Of a DNA stretch of 14,800 nucleotides, positions 1 through 9,490 are shown piece by piece. Below the pieces are notes generated by a model. That model saw only the letters and a list, made by a program, of their open reading frames with translations. It made no database searches and was not told the DNA's origin. Position numbers and translations under genes: made by a program. Location of the stretch: positions 1-14,800 of the forward strand of contig JAOXYB010030498.1 of assembly GCA_028565635.1 (NCBI GenBank). Reading direction: 5' to 3'. The first letter of the stretch is position 1; each line of letters begins with the position of its first letter. This DNA comes from Phoronis ovalis. Taxonomy: Eukaryota > Phoronida > Phoronidae.

Positions 1-11
1 GTCATAGTCGG

Positions 12-45
<34 letters not shown>

Positions 46-53
46 ATTATTTT
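1..53. repeat. TA microsatellite with ATT tail
   Basis: An uninterrupted run of 14 TA units occupies about 13-40 and passes into three to four ATT units (39-53). This is a simple-sequence repeat with no coding potential. Such runs are usually length-polymorphic. Confidence 0.9.
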
Positions 54-2896
54 CCCTTTTCCTGTTTACGTTGGAACATTTATCAAGGGGACAAAAACTG
101 TTGTGTTACTATGCCTTACACAAAGAAAAGATATTCTAAGAATAAATGCAATCATGATTGTTGCCCTACAACTATATATTCCACTTTATTCCACATTAAT
201 ATAACTGTTAAAGATATGCTATTAGTTTTTAAAGAAATTCCCTACCTCCTTGACCTTGACCTTCAGTTAATTTTAACATCGCCAATATCAATAATATTGT
301 CTTCATGCTTTCTATTGTGCGAATTATATTGTACCTGGTAGAAGAACTCTTAACAAACAGGTACGAACAATAACACCTTCCAGCGCACAGATTGTGTAAT
401 GATACATGCTTCGTGATTCTGCACGGTTACATATATAGTGAAAGAGGTTCGCGAAGGGATGTATGTATGTTGGGAACCACCCACAGTGCAATAAGTACGC
501 CTTGAACACTGAACATAATGAGTGATCGGAGTTCAAAAGCTGCAGACGTGCTCCAAGGACGGATTGTGAACCCTGAGTTTAGTACCATGATTTTGCATTT
601 TTGTTATCGGTGATTTCATCATGAATAAAATGTACCATGCACCAAGTTAAGGATCAAAAGATAATTATAGCAATAAATAAAATGTGTAATCATATGAGTT
701 TTAAAATATTTTTGTTATTTTTTTCCTTAAAAACGTATCGACATATGAAATCCAAGTACTCAGTGCAGAATCATACACGCAATACGGAAGGACAGAAAGG
801 CGAACAAAACAAATATGGTACATGCATTGTAGACCAAGTAAGAAATCAAACGGTAAAATATCTTAACAAAATCGTGTCACTTTTAAATAAAATTTGCTTT
901 TTCTTCAGGTGCAAATTTTTAACGACATTTCAAATATGTGCTGAGTGCAAGATGGGGGCTAGAATGAAATGTACTGCGTCAAAATTAAGATAAACGCCAA
1001 TTTGCCCATATAGTATCATACCTTCGTGTCACAATCTAACCAACGCTAATTAAATCGAAGGTGTAATTGCGCATGGCATTTAATTAAGACTACCCTCTTG
1101 CACCTTTACATACATTCACTTTTGACCTTATCAAACCAAAAACATAAAACGCTTGCATTATTTTATTAGCGTCATGTAAGACTTTTTATAAGAACTAGAT
1201 AAATAAAGAAAGAAAACAAGTGTCATGGTTATAAAATATCAGAATGCATATTAGGGGAAGGAGACAAGAAGTTATGCACAGATCGGCGTTCCATTAGTGA
1301 ATAACTGGATACTGCAATACTTATTTTGGTATTATATACAATATACAAGGCGTTAGCCAAAGTTATACACCCAAATCACCCTTAAAATTTCGTAAATCTC
1401 TGATTAAATAACACACGGAAGTCCTCGTCATTCGTATTCTGTTACTTTCTGTGGTACAGTAGGCTTCTCTCTCACATGTGTAAATGTCGTAGCGTGGTAG
1501 CCTTGGCATGCTAGCGTTTTCGTTTAACGCAGAGAGAAATTCTATACCATCTATGTCTAAAGCATGCAAACCGCAACAATTATACGACCAAGCGCGTACA
1601 ATAATAAATTGCATACACCGTATCAGCAGGTACTCACTCCAAAACAATGACAAAGCATGAACGCGATATTTTTTACTGCACGCTAGTATGATTTATCTTT
1701 GGTCATGCAATGTTGGTTTTGCGTATTTGAAAAAAAATCAGACCAATAGAAGTAATGATACCAAATTTAAGTGATATTGTCAGCTTCTGCATAACATCAG
1801 TCTTATTCCAAATCTTCAGATAGCGTCAAAACATCGTTCCCCCATCCATCTGAAGGAATGCGCTATCTTGAGTAGGCTACTCGATCGACAATCTCTTATA
1901 ATAGTCTAATTAGGAAACAGAAACCTCTATAATTTCGTAGGCTAGACAAGCGTTGGTTTTTATAACAAGTGCGGCAAAGCCCGTTATTACAGGGATAACC
2001 TACTGCTTATCAGAACACAGAATATCAGGAAACTATTGCTAAATACGCCATTAATTAACCATGGGTTTGCATTTTTTACACAATTTCTTATGTAAGGTAT
2101 AGCCAAATCCCATTTCATTGTTCTATAAGAAATTAAAGGCAATTCAGAGTGTGTGCTTTACTGTTTCGTGCTGTCAATTATGCCCACCAGATGGATTACA
2201 GTCGCTAAGTCCGTACTTACTATACCACATATATTAGGAATAAGGATATCCTGTATAACATATATGCATACATTAAATATAAATCATAATTCTAGAATAC
2301 CCCACAGTGGTAACACACGTGATTAAATTATAATAAATTAGTAATAGATATATTGTATTGCCTGAAATAATGCGCGCATCACCCAACACAGTTTTGATTG
2401 ATGTTTACGTTGTGCATGTTATTTAAAGTATGTATGAATATGTTCGGTTGTATAATTTGAGGCATAAATTACCATTTAAGAGTACATGTATCTGAATTCA
2501 TAAATAAACTTATTTTTAACTCAGTACTACTTTTAGGTAATTTTATATGTATATTGTACTATGGTCCAACTTATATAATTATTTCCGATGATTTTTATCG
2601 CTGGCAGTAAACATTTCTGCATGATCTGATTTCTGTAGGTTGCCGCAATTTGAATCACAAACGGCATTATGCCGTTACAATACTCAGAATTTGACTCATC
2701 AACCGGTTACCGGTAAAAAGGCCAACGTCCCTGAACAAACAGTTTTTTTTCTTTTGCTAGCTCTTTACTGTCTGTTAGTTTGATTCTCCTCTGAACTGTC
2801 AATCATATGTATTAACATCCCATACCGCGAAGCATTTTTAGTATTTGATAGTTATAATTGTGATAATATTAATGTGGTAGCCAATACATACCGCCC
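54..2896. other. Noncoding AT-rich stretch, no supportable gene
   Basis: Read on both strands, this stretch has only short open frames (for example 637-993 plus and 1363-1653 minus). Their translations show no recognisable domain, no cysteine pattern and no ordered splice structure. A TGACCTTGACCTT word at 251-263 is of the kind scattered through mollusc repeats. ACCGGT occurs twice in a row at 2702-2715. Nothing else stands out. It lies downstream of gene A's 3' end and may belong to an intergenic region or to an intron of a gene outside the window. Confidence 0.6.
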
Positions 2897-2963
2897 GTTA
2901 ATTATCTCTTTAGTTAATGAAGTGATTATTGAGATAATTAACCTATATGTATATATATATATA
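2897..2963. repeat. 12-bp perfect inverted repeat followed by TA run
   Basis: GTTAATTATCTC at 2897-2908 is the exact reverse complement of GAGATAATTAAC at 2931-2942, with a 22-base loop between them. A short TA run (about 2950-2963) follows immediately. It could be a small foldback or the remnant of a short inverted-repeat element. No coding region is attached and no target-site duplication was recognised. Confidence 0.6.
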
Positions 2964-3024
2964 CTTCATAAAGTGACTGGCTTCAGTGTTATGCGTAATA
3001 AATATATCTGTAGTGGTGCTCTGA

Positions 3025-3090
3025 CTGTCCTTTGATTGTCCTCTGACCGTACACTAGCATATATTCTGTCCTTTGACCTTCTCTGGTCGT
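3025..3090 (+). repeat. Degenerate direct repeat, 41-base period
   Basis: Two copies begin with CTGTCCTTTGA, at 3025 and 3066. They continue with similar pyrimidine-rich sequence ending in CGT at 3050 and 3090. The copies are about 25-26 bases long and differ at a few positions and one gap. A third, weaker echo (CTTCCGGTCG) follows at 3091. The function is unknown; it is probably a short decayed tandem repeat. Confidence 0.45.
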
Positions 3091-4470
3091 CTTCCGGTCG
3101 AACTAAACATGTTTATAAACATTGTTCATTGTCTAGAATAATAACTATTATCAGCCAGGTAATTACATGTCTACCTGTTGATAAAAATAACTGTTTGACG
3201 CATAAATATACAGTTACCTATTTACCACAGCTCTCCTTTGAATAACCGACAAGGTTATATTTTTGTTGTTAGTTAGCTAACGAGGCATGCCAAGTATATG
3301 AAAAGTAGAATGGGATATGCAGGGTGATTTCTTTAGAGTTTTAAATATATACATGAAAACATGATGTTAATAAAAAATAGGCTAAAACACAAATTTAACA
3401 TCAAAGCTAATATTTTTTTTAGTTTATGCCTGTTTTTTTTGATGAATTGGCATACAGGGGTCAGTCGAAATTGTTTATCACTTATTTTATACATATAATT
3501 TAATATTTGGAAATAAAAAAATTGTAGCATATCTTGAAGCAATTTCGCCATAGATATATTTTAAAAAACATATAAGGCGACTTTCATTGAATTGTGCATA
3601 GTTGGACCATCGATATTTATGAATTGTCCATGGTATTACCTCTCCTGTTACGCTATTTGGCGCTTAGAATATATCAACATATATAAGAAAAAGTTTCCGT
3701 TAAATCCCAAGTGTTCTTTGTGTAGTACATTTCAACTGTATGTGTTTGATCGTTATAAAATAACTGGCTATTAAATTCCAAACTATGAAATATGAGAAGT
3801 ATAAAATAGTATTTATTCTGAAAATTGTGACTAAGCAACATAAAAATATTAGGTCGAAGGTTTAATGCCCGCGATTAACATGCTTTATAATATAGCACTC
3901 TTGTCCAGGTCAATTTTGTACTTGACAAAAACAAGAGCGTTTCATTATATGAATCAGCATGTAAAAAATAACACGACGATGATGCTGTTACATCTGTATG
4001 TGATGTACAATTGACACTCTGACATGCGCAAAAGGAGGTAGTGCATTCACTGATCACCAGGTTAAAACAATATTTTAACACTAATATTACAGTTATTAAA
4101 GTATTTTCAAATTATATGCTAACAAGATCAGGTCTAATAAGATCTTACTATGACATGTTCAATAAAACTAATGATTAACAGCCCAAAGAATGCGGTATGA
4201 TATTTAGTAAAATAGTACATGTACATGTATATTTAAGCGCAGGCAAACATGGATTTTTAAAAATAGAAACATAATATAAGTTGAGCAATTAATAGCAATC
4301 CAAAGTTTATTTGCACATTTAATAATGTATCACTGTGTTCAACATAAGTAATCTCTTTGGTTTAACACTATAATCAAAGTTTACGTCAAGCCATGCTTTT
4401 TCCGATTGACAAAGAATTTACTTCACAGAATCAAAAACATTTAAGAACAATTAAGACAAGAAAGCTTACT
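3091..4470. other. Noncoding stretch downstream of gene A
   Basis: There is no supportable gene here. The open frames at 3333-3551, 3592-3774 and 3875-4081 are short, AT-driven and without recognisable content. Visible small items are a perfect 14-base palindrome of ACATGT type at 4216-4229 and a second minus-strand AATAAA at 4306-4311, which could serve as a distal poly-A signal for gene A. Confidence 0.55.
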
Positions 4471-4476
4471 TTTATT
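4471..4476 (-). promoter_or_regulatory. Candidate poly-A signal of gene A (AATAAA)
   Basis: TTTATT on the plus strand reads AATAAA on the minus strand, about 92 bases after the gene A stop codon. Gene B has its candidate signal at nearly the same distance (94 bases) from its own stop. A second AATAAA lies further downstream at 4306-4311. In AT-rich DNA this hexamer is common, so the call rests on position. Confidence 0.5.
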
Positions 4477-4567
4477 ATTCGTTACAAGTGCCTATATAAT
4501 ATATTACATCTAGTTTTTACATATTGAGATTTAAGACCACATGTTATTTTAAACTGAAAAAAGCAAG

Positions 4568-5583
4568 TTATGGATTGTGGCAGACAGTATGACCTTTATG
4601 ATCACACACGCAATTTTCTGTGTGAAATATCGTGTTCTTAGGACAAGACATAAGGTATGAAAATGTTAGTTTACCAAACGAAACTGATTGTATGAATTGT
4701 GTGCAGTCTGTAACCGGTGCAATTCTGTATTCATTTCCATTACTGGCACAACACTGTTTCGATTCTTCGCAGTTTTCGGCGTTGATTTCACAAAGTACCC
4801 CGACATACCCAGAGTGACATGCACAGAGAAATACATTATTGCCGTCAATGCAATGACCACCGTTCTGACACGGATTGGGAGAACAATCATCAATGTTAGT
4901 TTCGCAAAGTGAGCCGGTAAAGCCTACATTGCAGGTACATAAGAATCCGCCCTGAAAAGCATTTTCACATGTGGCACCGTTTAAGCAAGGTATTGTGGCG
5001 CAACTGTTGGATTTGTGGAATTCACATTGAATACCAAAGAAACCTCCTGGACACAAACAATGCATTTGCATATTTATGTCTTTGATACAAAGGCCACCAT
5101 TTTTACAAGGACATTCGACGTCACATATTTGTCCAGTGTATCCAGGAGCACATTGACACTCGAACTCATTAAGACCGTCTCTACAAACACCATCGTTTTG
5201 ACAAGGATTAGGGGAACAGTCGTCTACGTTTCTTTCACAAAGCGACCCAGTAAAACCTGTAACGCATGTGCAAATGAATCCGCCCTGAATAACGTTTTCA
5301 CACGTGGCACCGTTTAAGCAAGGTAAAGTTGCACAAATATTTGACACGAGGAATTCACAAGTTGTTCCAAAGGAACCAGGTAAGCATATACAATGAAATT
5401 CATTTTCTCCATTGGCACAAAGACCTTCATTTTGACAAGGGTTTGAGATGCATTCATTTATATCTTCGTTACAAAGTCGACCAGTGAAACCGGGATTACA
5501 GTCGCAACGGAAATTATCAGAAATATCAGGCATACATTCACCATTAACACAAGGACTTGAGTCGCAGGCATTAAAGGTTTCAC
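4568..5583 (-). CDS. Gene A, last exon: secreted protein with seven EGF-like repeats and a C-terminal 8-Cys domain
   Basis: This exon encodes all but the first 18 residues of a 356-aa precursor. The acceptor is a minus-strand TTTTTATAG at 5592-5584. The exon opens with two bases that complete a Gly codon with the last G of exon 1. It ends at TAA (4568-4570). EGF-like domains, by residue of the joined protein: 25-56, 63-94, 102-134, 141-172, 176-205, 213-245 and 252-283. Each has six cysteines and a GFTG- or GYTG-type motif before the last. Domains 2, 4 and 7 have the D-x-D/N-[DE]-C start of calcium-binding EGF modules. Domain 5 is odd: its first two cysteines are separated by one residue. EGF3-4 and EGF6-7 are about 68% identical, a recent internal duplication. 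Residues 286-356 form an 8-Cys domain resembling CBM14 but with Ser318 where a Cys is expected. The likely role is an extracellular matrix, adhesive or carbohydrate-binding protein; the exact function is unknown. Gene B is a head-to-head paralogue. Confidence 0.9.
4571..4783 (-). other. C-terminal 8-Cys domain of gene A (CBM14-like)
   Basis: Residues 286-356 carry the spacing C-x5-CC-x14-C-x19-C-x10-C-x-C-x7-C. The part from the CC pair to the end fits the chitin-binding type-2 pattern (C, about 14, C, 5, C, about 13, C-P, 10, C, then a last C), except that the third position is Ser318. The Q-S-V-x-F-G-K stretch and the C-P before the fifth half-cystine are shared with gene B. Chitin binding is an inference; the fold may instead be a lineage-specific derivative. 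Confidence 0.5.
4784..5350 (-). repeat. Internal duplication within gene A (EGF3-4 and EGF6-7)
   Basis: The 234 bases at 5117-5350 (residues 97-174) and the 234 bases at 4784-5017 (residues 208-285) encode 78-residue blocks matching at about 53 positions. The blocks start 333 bases apart. Near-identical nucleotide runs include CACCGTTTAAGCAAGGTA in both (plus-strand reading). The EGF5 module (5018-5116) sits between them. The similarity is well above that between other EGF modules of the protein, which points to a later tandem duplication. Confidence 0.75.
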
Positions 5584-5684
5584 CTATAAAAATAGAAAAT
5601 GCGTCATTTACTAAAGATATCACAAACAGGAACCAACTGGAGGAAGATGTCTATATTCATTTCCGAGAGGAAGATATTACTCAT

Positions 5685-5881
5685 ATTCGAACAATTTCCG
5701 GGTGTGCACCGAAATTTCTGCTACTCGAACTATCATTTCCGCGAACTCGCGCAAGTTGCCAGGAACAACAGGTTCGAGTCTTTGAAAATCTATTCGAGTT
5801 CCTGGAAACTTGAGGGAGTCCGCGAAAATGCCAGTTCGAGTAGCAGGAATTTCGGTGCGAAACCCAGAAACGTGTTTGAAT
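5685..5881. mobile_element. Foldback (inverted-repeat) element in gene A intron
   Basis: The left arm at 5685-5766 and the right arm at 5798-5881 are reverse complements of each other with roughly 80-85% identity by eye, separated by a loop of about 31 bases. Uninterrupted matched blocks include GCACCGAAATT, CTGCTACTCGAACT and CCAGGAAC. The transcribed intron could fold into a long imperfect hairpin. The size and non-coding nature suggest a MITE-like or foldback repeat, or two oppositely inserted copies of a short interspersed element. No clear target-site duplication was found. Open frames through it are by-products of the unusual base composition. Confidence 0.65.
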
Positions 5882-5905
5882 GATAGAAAACAGGTGTGTG
5901 TTAGC

Positions 5906-5950
5906 GGTTCGAGTCCGCGCTGGTTAGGTAGGTCTGAGCTAGGCGCCTAG
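5906..5950 (+). repeat. tRNA-type B box and palindrome next to the foldback
   Basis: GGTTCGAGTCC at 5906-5916 is an exact match to the RNA polymerase III B-box consensus GGTTCGANTCC. Its flanks can form four of the five T-arm base pairs of a tRNA (GCGG with CCGC). No A box of tRNA type was recognised upstream and no acceptor stem is visible, so this is not a functional tRNA gene. It may be the head of a decayed tRNA-derived SINE. A perfect 12-base palindrome, CTAGGCGCCTAG, follows at 5939-5950. Confidence 0.4.
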
Positions 5951-7030
5951 AAAAGCACCTGTATCTAAAGTTTTTCGCTCAGGGAGTCACTATTTACAAT
6001 ATTTACATATTATATAAATCTTACTCTTACAGAAGAACGTTCACATTCTTAAAACAGAAAATCTGCATTTCTTTGCAAAACATAAGGCTCCTTGTAACCC
6101 CATATATTTAAAATTGACATTACCCTAAAGCGTAGGTCACATAGAGTCAGACCTCTTAACAATTTATTATTATAATAGGCGACCGAGAGAAAGGGAAAGT
6201 TACCGCAAAAGGTTGCAGTAAGGATGCCAAAATATTTATGGGGATAAAGAGAACACATGATTATACCGGCAAGCTTCGACTAAACCGACTGACAATGGCA
6301 ATCTACTTATTTGACATCCAGAACACATGATGTTGCTCCTATAGAACAGATTAGATAATTGTTGTTTTCTACTGTTAATAAAACATAAACAATGCCACAA
6401 TTTGACCTCTACATAGCTCCCCCATGAGATTTGAAATTTTAAAAAGTTTATGTATTTTATGTTTTTCTTACTATCTATTTGATATACTTTTAAACAGTTA
6501 ATAAATCCGATAATTTTTACATATGAAGAGGCGTTACAGATGTACTCTGTCACCGACTTTGAAGTCAAAACTCTGAAGTTCACTTTGAAGTGCATGAGAT
6601 TGCGATGCACAGCAATTAAATAAGTGAAATTACTGGAGATGTCACAAAGCAATCATAGAGACAAGGTTATATTTTTTGGTACCAACACGTACTACAACGT
6701 GTCAAGAAATGTAGATTGGCCACACTTAATAATTGCATTTTTTCTCTAAAAGTTGCCGAGCAATCCACAAACATGGGCTGTGTAATCCACAATTACCCAT
6801 TGATCATGGTATGCAGATTGGCTATGGGCTTTTAACAAAAAATAACTTTAAAAACGGAAAAGCTATTCTCGGCTTTACCGCAGGAATGAAGTTGAAAATT
6901 ATGAATTTTAATTATGTTTCCGAGTATAGAGCATCACTAAATCTACATTTTATCTAACATAATACACTAGCCAAATCAATAGCTTGGAAATTCATTTACC
7001 GGCATGTTAAATAATTCAAAATTTACCTAC

Positions 7031-7085
7031 CTTCTTGACTGTAAGAAAACCTCAAAACCGCCAAAACCAAGTAAATGATTAACAT
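7031..7085 (-). CDS. Gene A, exon 1: start codon and signal peptide
   Basis: This exon encodes 18 residues and the first base of codon 19. On the minus strand, ATG at 7085-7083 follows a run of A and opens a short hydrophobic frame whose core reads LVLAVLRF and which ends SYSQE. It stops at a strong phase-1 donor, G|GTAGGTAA. The exon matches gene B exon 1 in length (55 bases), phase, donor sequence, 9 of 18 residues and about 35 of 55 bases. Cleavage after Ser16 would expose Gln17, as predicted for gene B after Gly16. The acceptor at 5584 requires a phase-1 upstream exon, which this supplies. It was chosen over another phase-1 candidate at about 6204-6258 because of the match to gene B. Confidence 0.88.
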
Positions 7086-7150
7086 TTTTTCTGGTATGCT
7101 GTATGTATTTGTATATTGTACTGCGTGTAATAATAATTCGCAACAAATGT

Positions 7151-7227
7151 TGTCGTATTGCTATGTTTGATTGTACAGGTATAACTGTAACAAACAATGT
7201 CAGCCTGTCCCTTTTGAGGTTTATATA
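7151..7227 (-). promoter_or_regulatory. Candidate promoter / 5' UTR of gene A
   Basis: On the minus strand, TATATAAA occurs at 7227-7220, about 135-142 bases before the ATG. AATCAAACAT lies at 7172-7163 and CAATACGACA at 7160-7151. Both 10-base words also occur just upstream of gene B, in swapped order. The TATA-like word is weak evidence in AT-rich DNA; the shared words make a conserved upstream segment plausible. Confidence 0.3.
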
Positions 7228-9229
7228 TGTAAATATGCACGGATATATATTTATTTATACATCAACAGAAGGTATTTCAATTGCAATTAATTTTAAAAGA
7301 GGCTCATAAAGGATAATCTTAATTCTCTCGAACTGTTTATAAGAACATTATTACGACGCCCTATATTAGACCCGATCATGGATAGAATATATTTACCAGG
7401 AGAGGTAACAATTGTACCATTACAAAACTTACGTCACTAAGATTTAAAATATATTTATTACAAAAATGCCTATACTTCCCCATAGGATACTATAATAATA
7501 CCCAGCTATTATGAATAACAAAATTACACGAAATGAAAAAAGAACATATAGTAAAGGCGTAAAGTAACTATTACAGTAAAAGAACAAATTTAAATATTTT
7601 GTGACACTAAAGATATGAAAGTGACCTATCCAAGTACATTGCATTTCCATACATTTACGTCCAAGTTTCATGACAAATGATCGATCAAACACCAAATTTT
7701 AGATTTACTATTATACATGTAGATAAAAAGTAAGTTAATTACGCGCATATATTTCAGACACGAACCTAGAACTCAACATCACATTCCGTTTTGTTTTTTT
7801 GTAGCAAGTAATACTTTGAATGTCCCACGGAGAAGGTTTATATACAGCTACACGCCTGAGACTGTGCACCCGCCCTGTCTTACAGAAACATGCTTTCATT
7901 TAAGAAACTCCGTTCAGTTATTTAAACAGGAAGCATCCTGGAAAAAAATGTCTGGAAGTGAGGACACACTTGCTCAACCGAGTTTCCTGTGATTACAAGA
8001 AAAGCCAAAAACCTCTTGCAACTCGACCACAGCGGAGGCGATCATCTGTTAAGAAACCTAATCCGAGATCTACAGTATCAACATATGTATAACTCCGCTA
8101 AAAAACTACCGTACTGTTACTACGCTTCAGACCGCTTTTCCGTTACGCCAATCTTACTAAATGGAAATAGTTCAATATATTTTTACTTTGATAGCCTAAT
8201 CTGTCTAAAGTTTCTTTATCTTATTTTTATTTCTTTTGACGAAGGTGATCATTTTAATTCGAGATCATTTCCCCCACTCAGTGCAGTATCCGGTATTTAT
8301 TCAGATCGTCGAAAAAATTTGAAATAAACCCCCATTGTACTTCATGTACATCCACCTCAATGAACACAATTTCTAGTAATACTATTAAAAGACAATATTT
8401 AGGTGATCCTGCAAAATAGTAATATTTGAATACTCTGGAGTTTAGTTTACTGATTTAAAATTACATATGCTTAACTCTATTTGTCGTAGTTAGTGCTAAT
8501 TATGAGTGCGATCGTTCCGGCCACGTGAAGCGGTGCTTATTATCTATATTTTTACATTTCAAATTAAATACCGTACTTTGGTAGGTTTGAATTATTTTTC
8601 TTTCATAACATAATATTCTTATAATCAATGTATCACACGCCGGGCTTATATCAGTTCTTTGATGTGTGTATATCTCTCTTACTGACAGACGCACATAACT
8701 TTTTTTCTTCAAATAGTAAAATGTAATAATGCACGCATTTATTTTGTCATGCACCTTGTATCCCTATTTCTTTCTAACCTTAACATAGTTTACTGGTATG
8801 TTCAGTTTGCATATATGCGCACTCCTCGCTTTCATTGGCTGCATGAAACCAGAACGAGACTATCAATTTCCTGTATGTAGAAAAACAAAGAAGACAAATT
8901 AAGGAACTAAATAGCCTTTTAGTAAAGACAATGGTTGCTGCGTTGTCGTATGTGATTTTTGTATGTTCTTGAAATGATACTTCTTTGCCATTTTAGAATT
9001 CATTTTACTTTAGATTTCTTACCTCAAAATAATTAGGAACCTCTAAATAACATAAAAGCTTAACCTAACTTCTAAAAGTTAACGATTGAAAGTTAGACCT
9101 TTTGACTTCTGGATGATTTATTGACATAAAAGTTAACTCCAAGGGTATCATCAGTCAAATTACAAGCCGGCGAGGCTAACCATTCTCGAGTTACAACATA
9201 TATAACCTCTACAGATTAATTCAAAAGAT

Positions 9230-9490
9230 GTCAAAATATAGGTCGCACATTTTACCTAAATTTCATCAAAATCTACAATATTACATCTTGATATCATCAT
9301 TATGGAACATTTCGAGCATTTTTTGACAATGCCCTTTCCTCCAAAATGACCTTTTGACCCTAAGGTCAACAAAGATCTGCCCACCTCAAGAACAAGGCCC
9401 CTATGTCTGTATTATGTAGCAGCTTGCTGAAATTTGGAAGAAAAAAGAAAAAGAAATTAAAAATATACAAAACCAATATGTCTGTTGCCT
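9230..9490. mobile_element. Probable dispersed-repeat fragment of mollusc type
   Basis: The stretch contains CAAAATGACCTTTTGACCC (9342-9360), then TAAGGTCAACAAAGATCTG and CACCTCAAGAACAAGGCC, and ends in a purine-rich tail (about 9437-9465) followed by AACCAATATGTCTG. This combination resembles interspersed non-coding repeats seen in bivalve genomes, which commonly carry TGACCTTTGACC words and an A-rich tail before an AATATGT-type end. That resemblance is from memory of their style, not a database match. No coding capacity is visible and the boundaries are approximate. Confidence 0.4.

Larger units (their letters stand above)
5584..7030 (-). other. Intron 1 of gene A (phase 1)
   Basis: The minus-strand donor is GTAGGTAAAT at 7030-7021 and the acceptor is TTTTTATAG ending at 5584. 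Splicing joins G with GT to give a Gly codon and keeps a single open frame from the signal peptide into the first EGF domain. The intron is 1447 bases long. It carries the foldback element and B-box sequence at 5685-5916; the remainder (about 5950-7020) shows no further recognisable feature on either strand. Confidence 0.85.

Noticed and set aside
637-993. 118-aa plus-strand frame
   Set aside because: Lysine- and isoleucine-rich translation typical of AT-rich noncoding DNA; no domain or splice support.
1363-1653. 96-aa minus-strand frame with a GTGAGT donor-like site near its start
   Set aside because: The product has no recognisable domain and no partner exons were found. A transposase or reverse transcriptase remnant could not be demonstrated.
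4568-5623. Single-exon reading of gene A starting with ATG at 5623
   Set aside because: The residues before 5583 are not EGF-like, and a splice acceptor (TTTTTATAG) sits exactly before the EGF1 region. The signal-peptide exon at 7031-7085 joins in phase.
5448-5883. Plus-strand open frames of 121 and 94 aa
   Set aside because: They run antisense through gene A EGF sequence and through the inverted repeat. No independent coding evidence.
5906-5916. Functional tRNA gene
   Set aside because: Only a T-arm/B-box is present. No A box, anticodon arm or acceptor stem could be built around it.
6204-6258. Alternative first exon of gene A (ATG at 6258, phase-1 donor GTAACT)
   Set aside because: The phase is compatible, but the leader is less hydrophobic, the donor is weaker and there is no resemblance to gene B exon 1.
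7989-8327. 112-aa plus-strand frame, with a TTTATATA word at 7837
   Set aside because: No recognised motif, and the preceding ATG at 7948 is in another frame and stops after 14 codons. It may hide a decayed element but cannot be supported.
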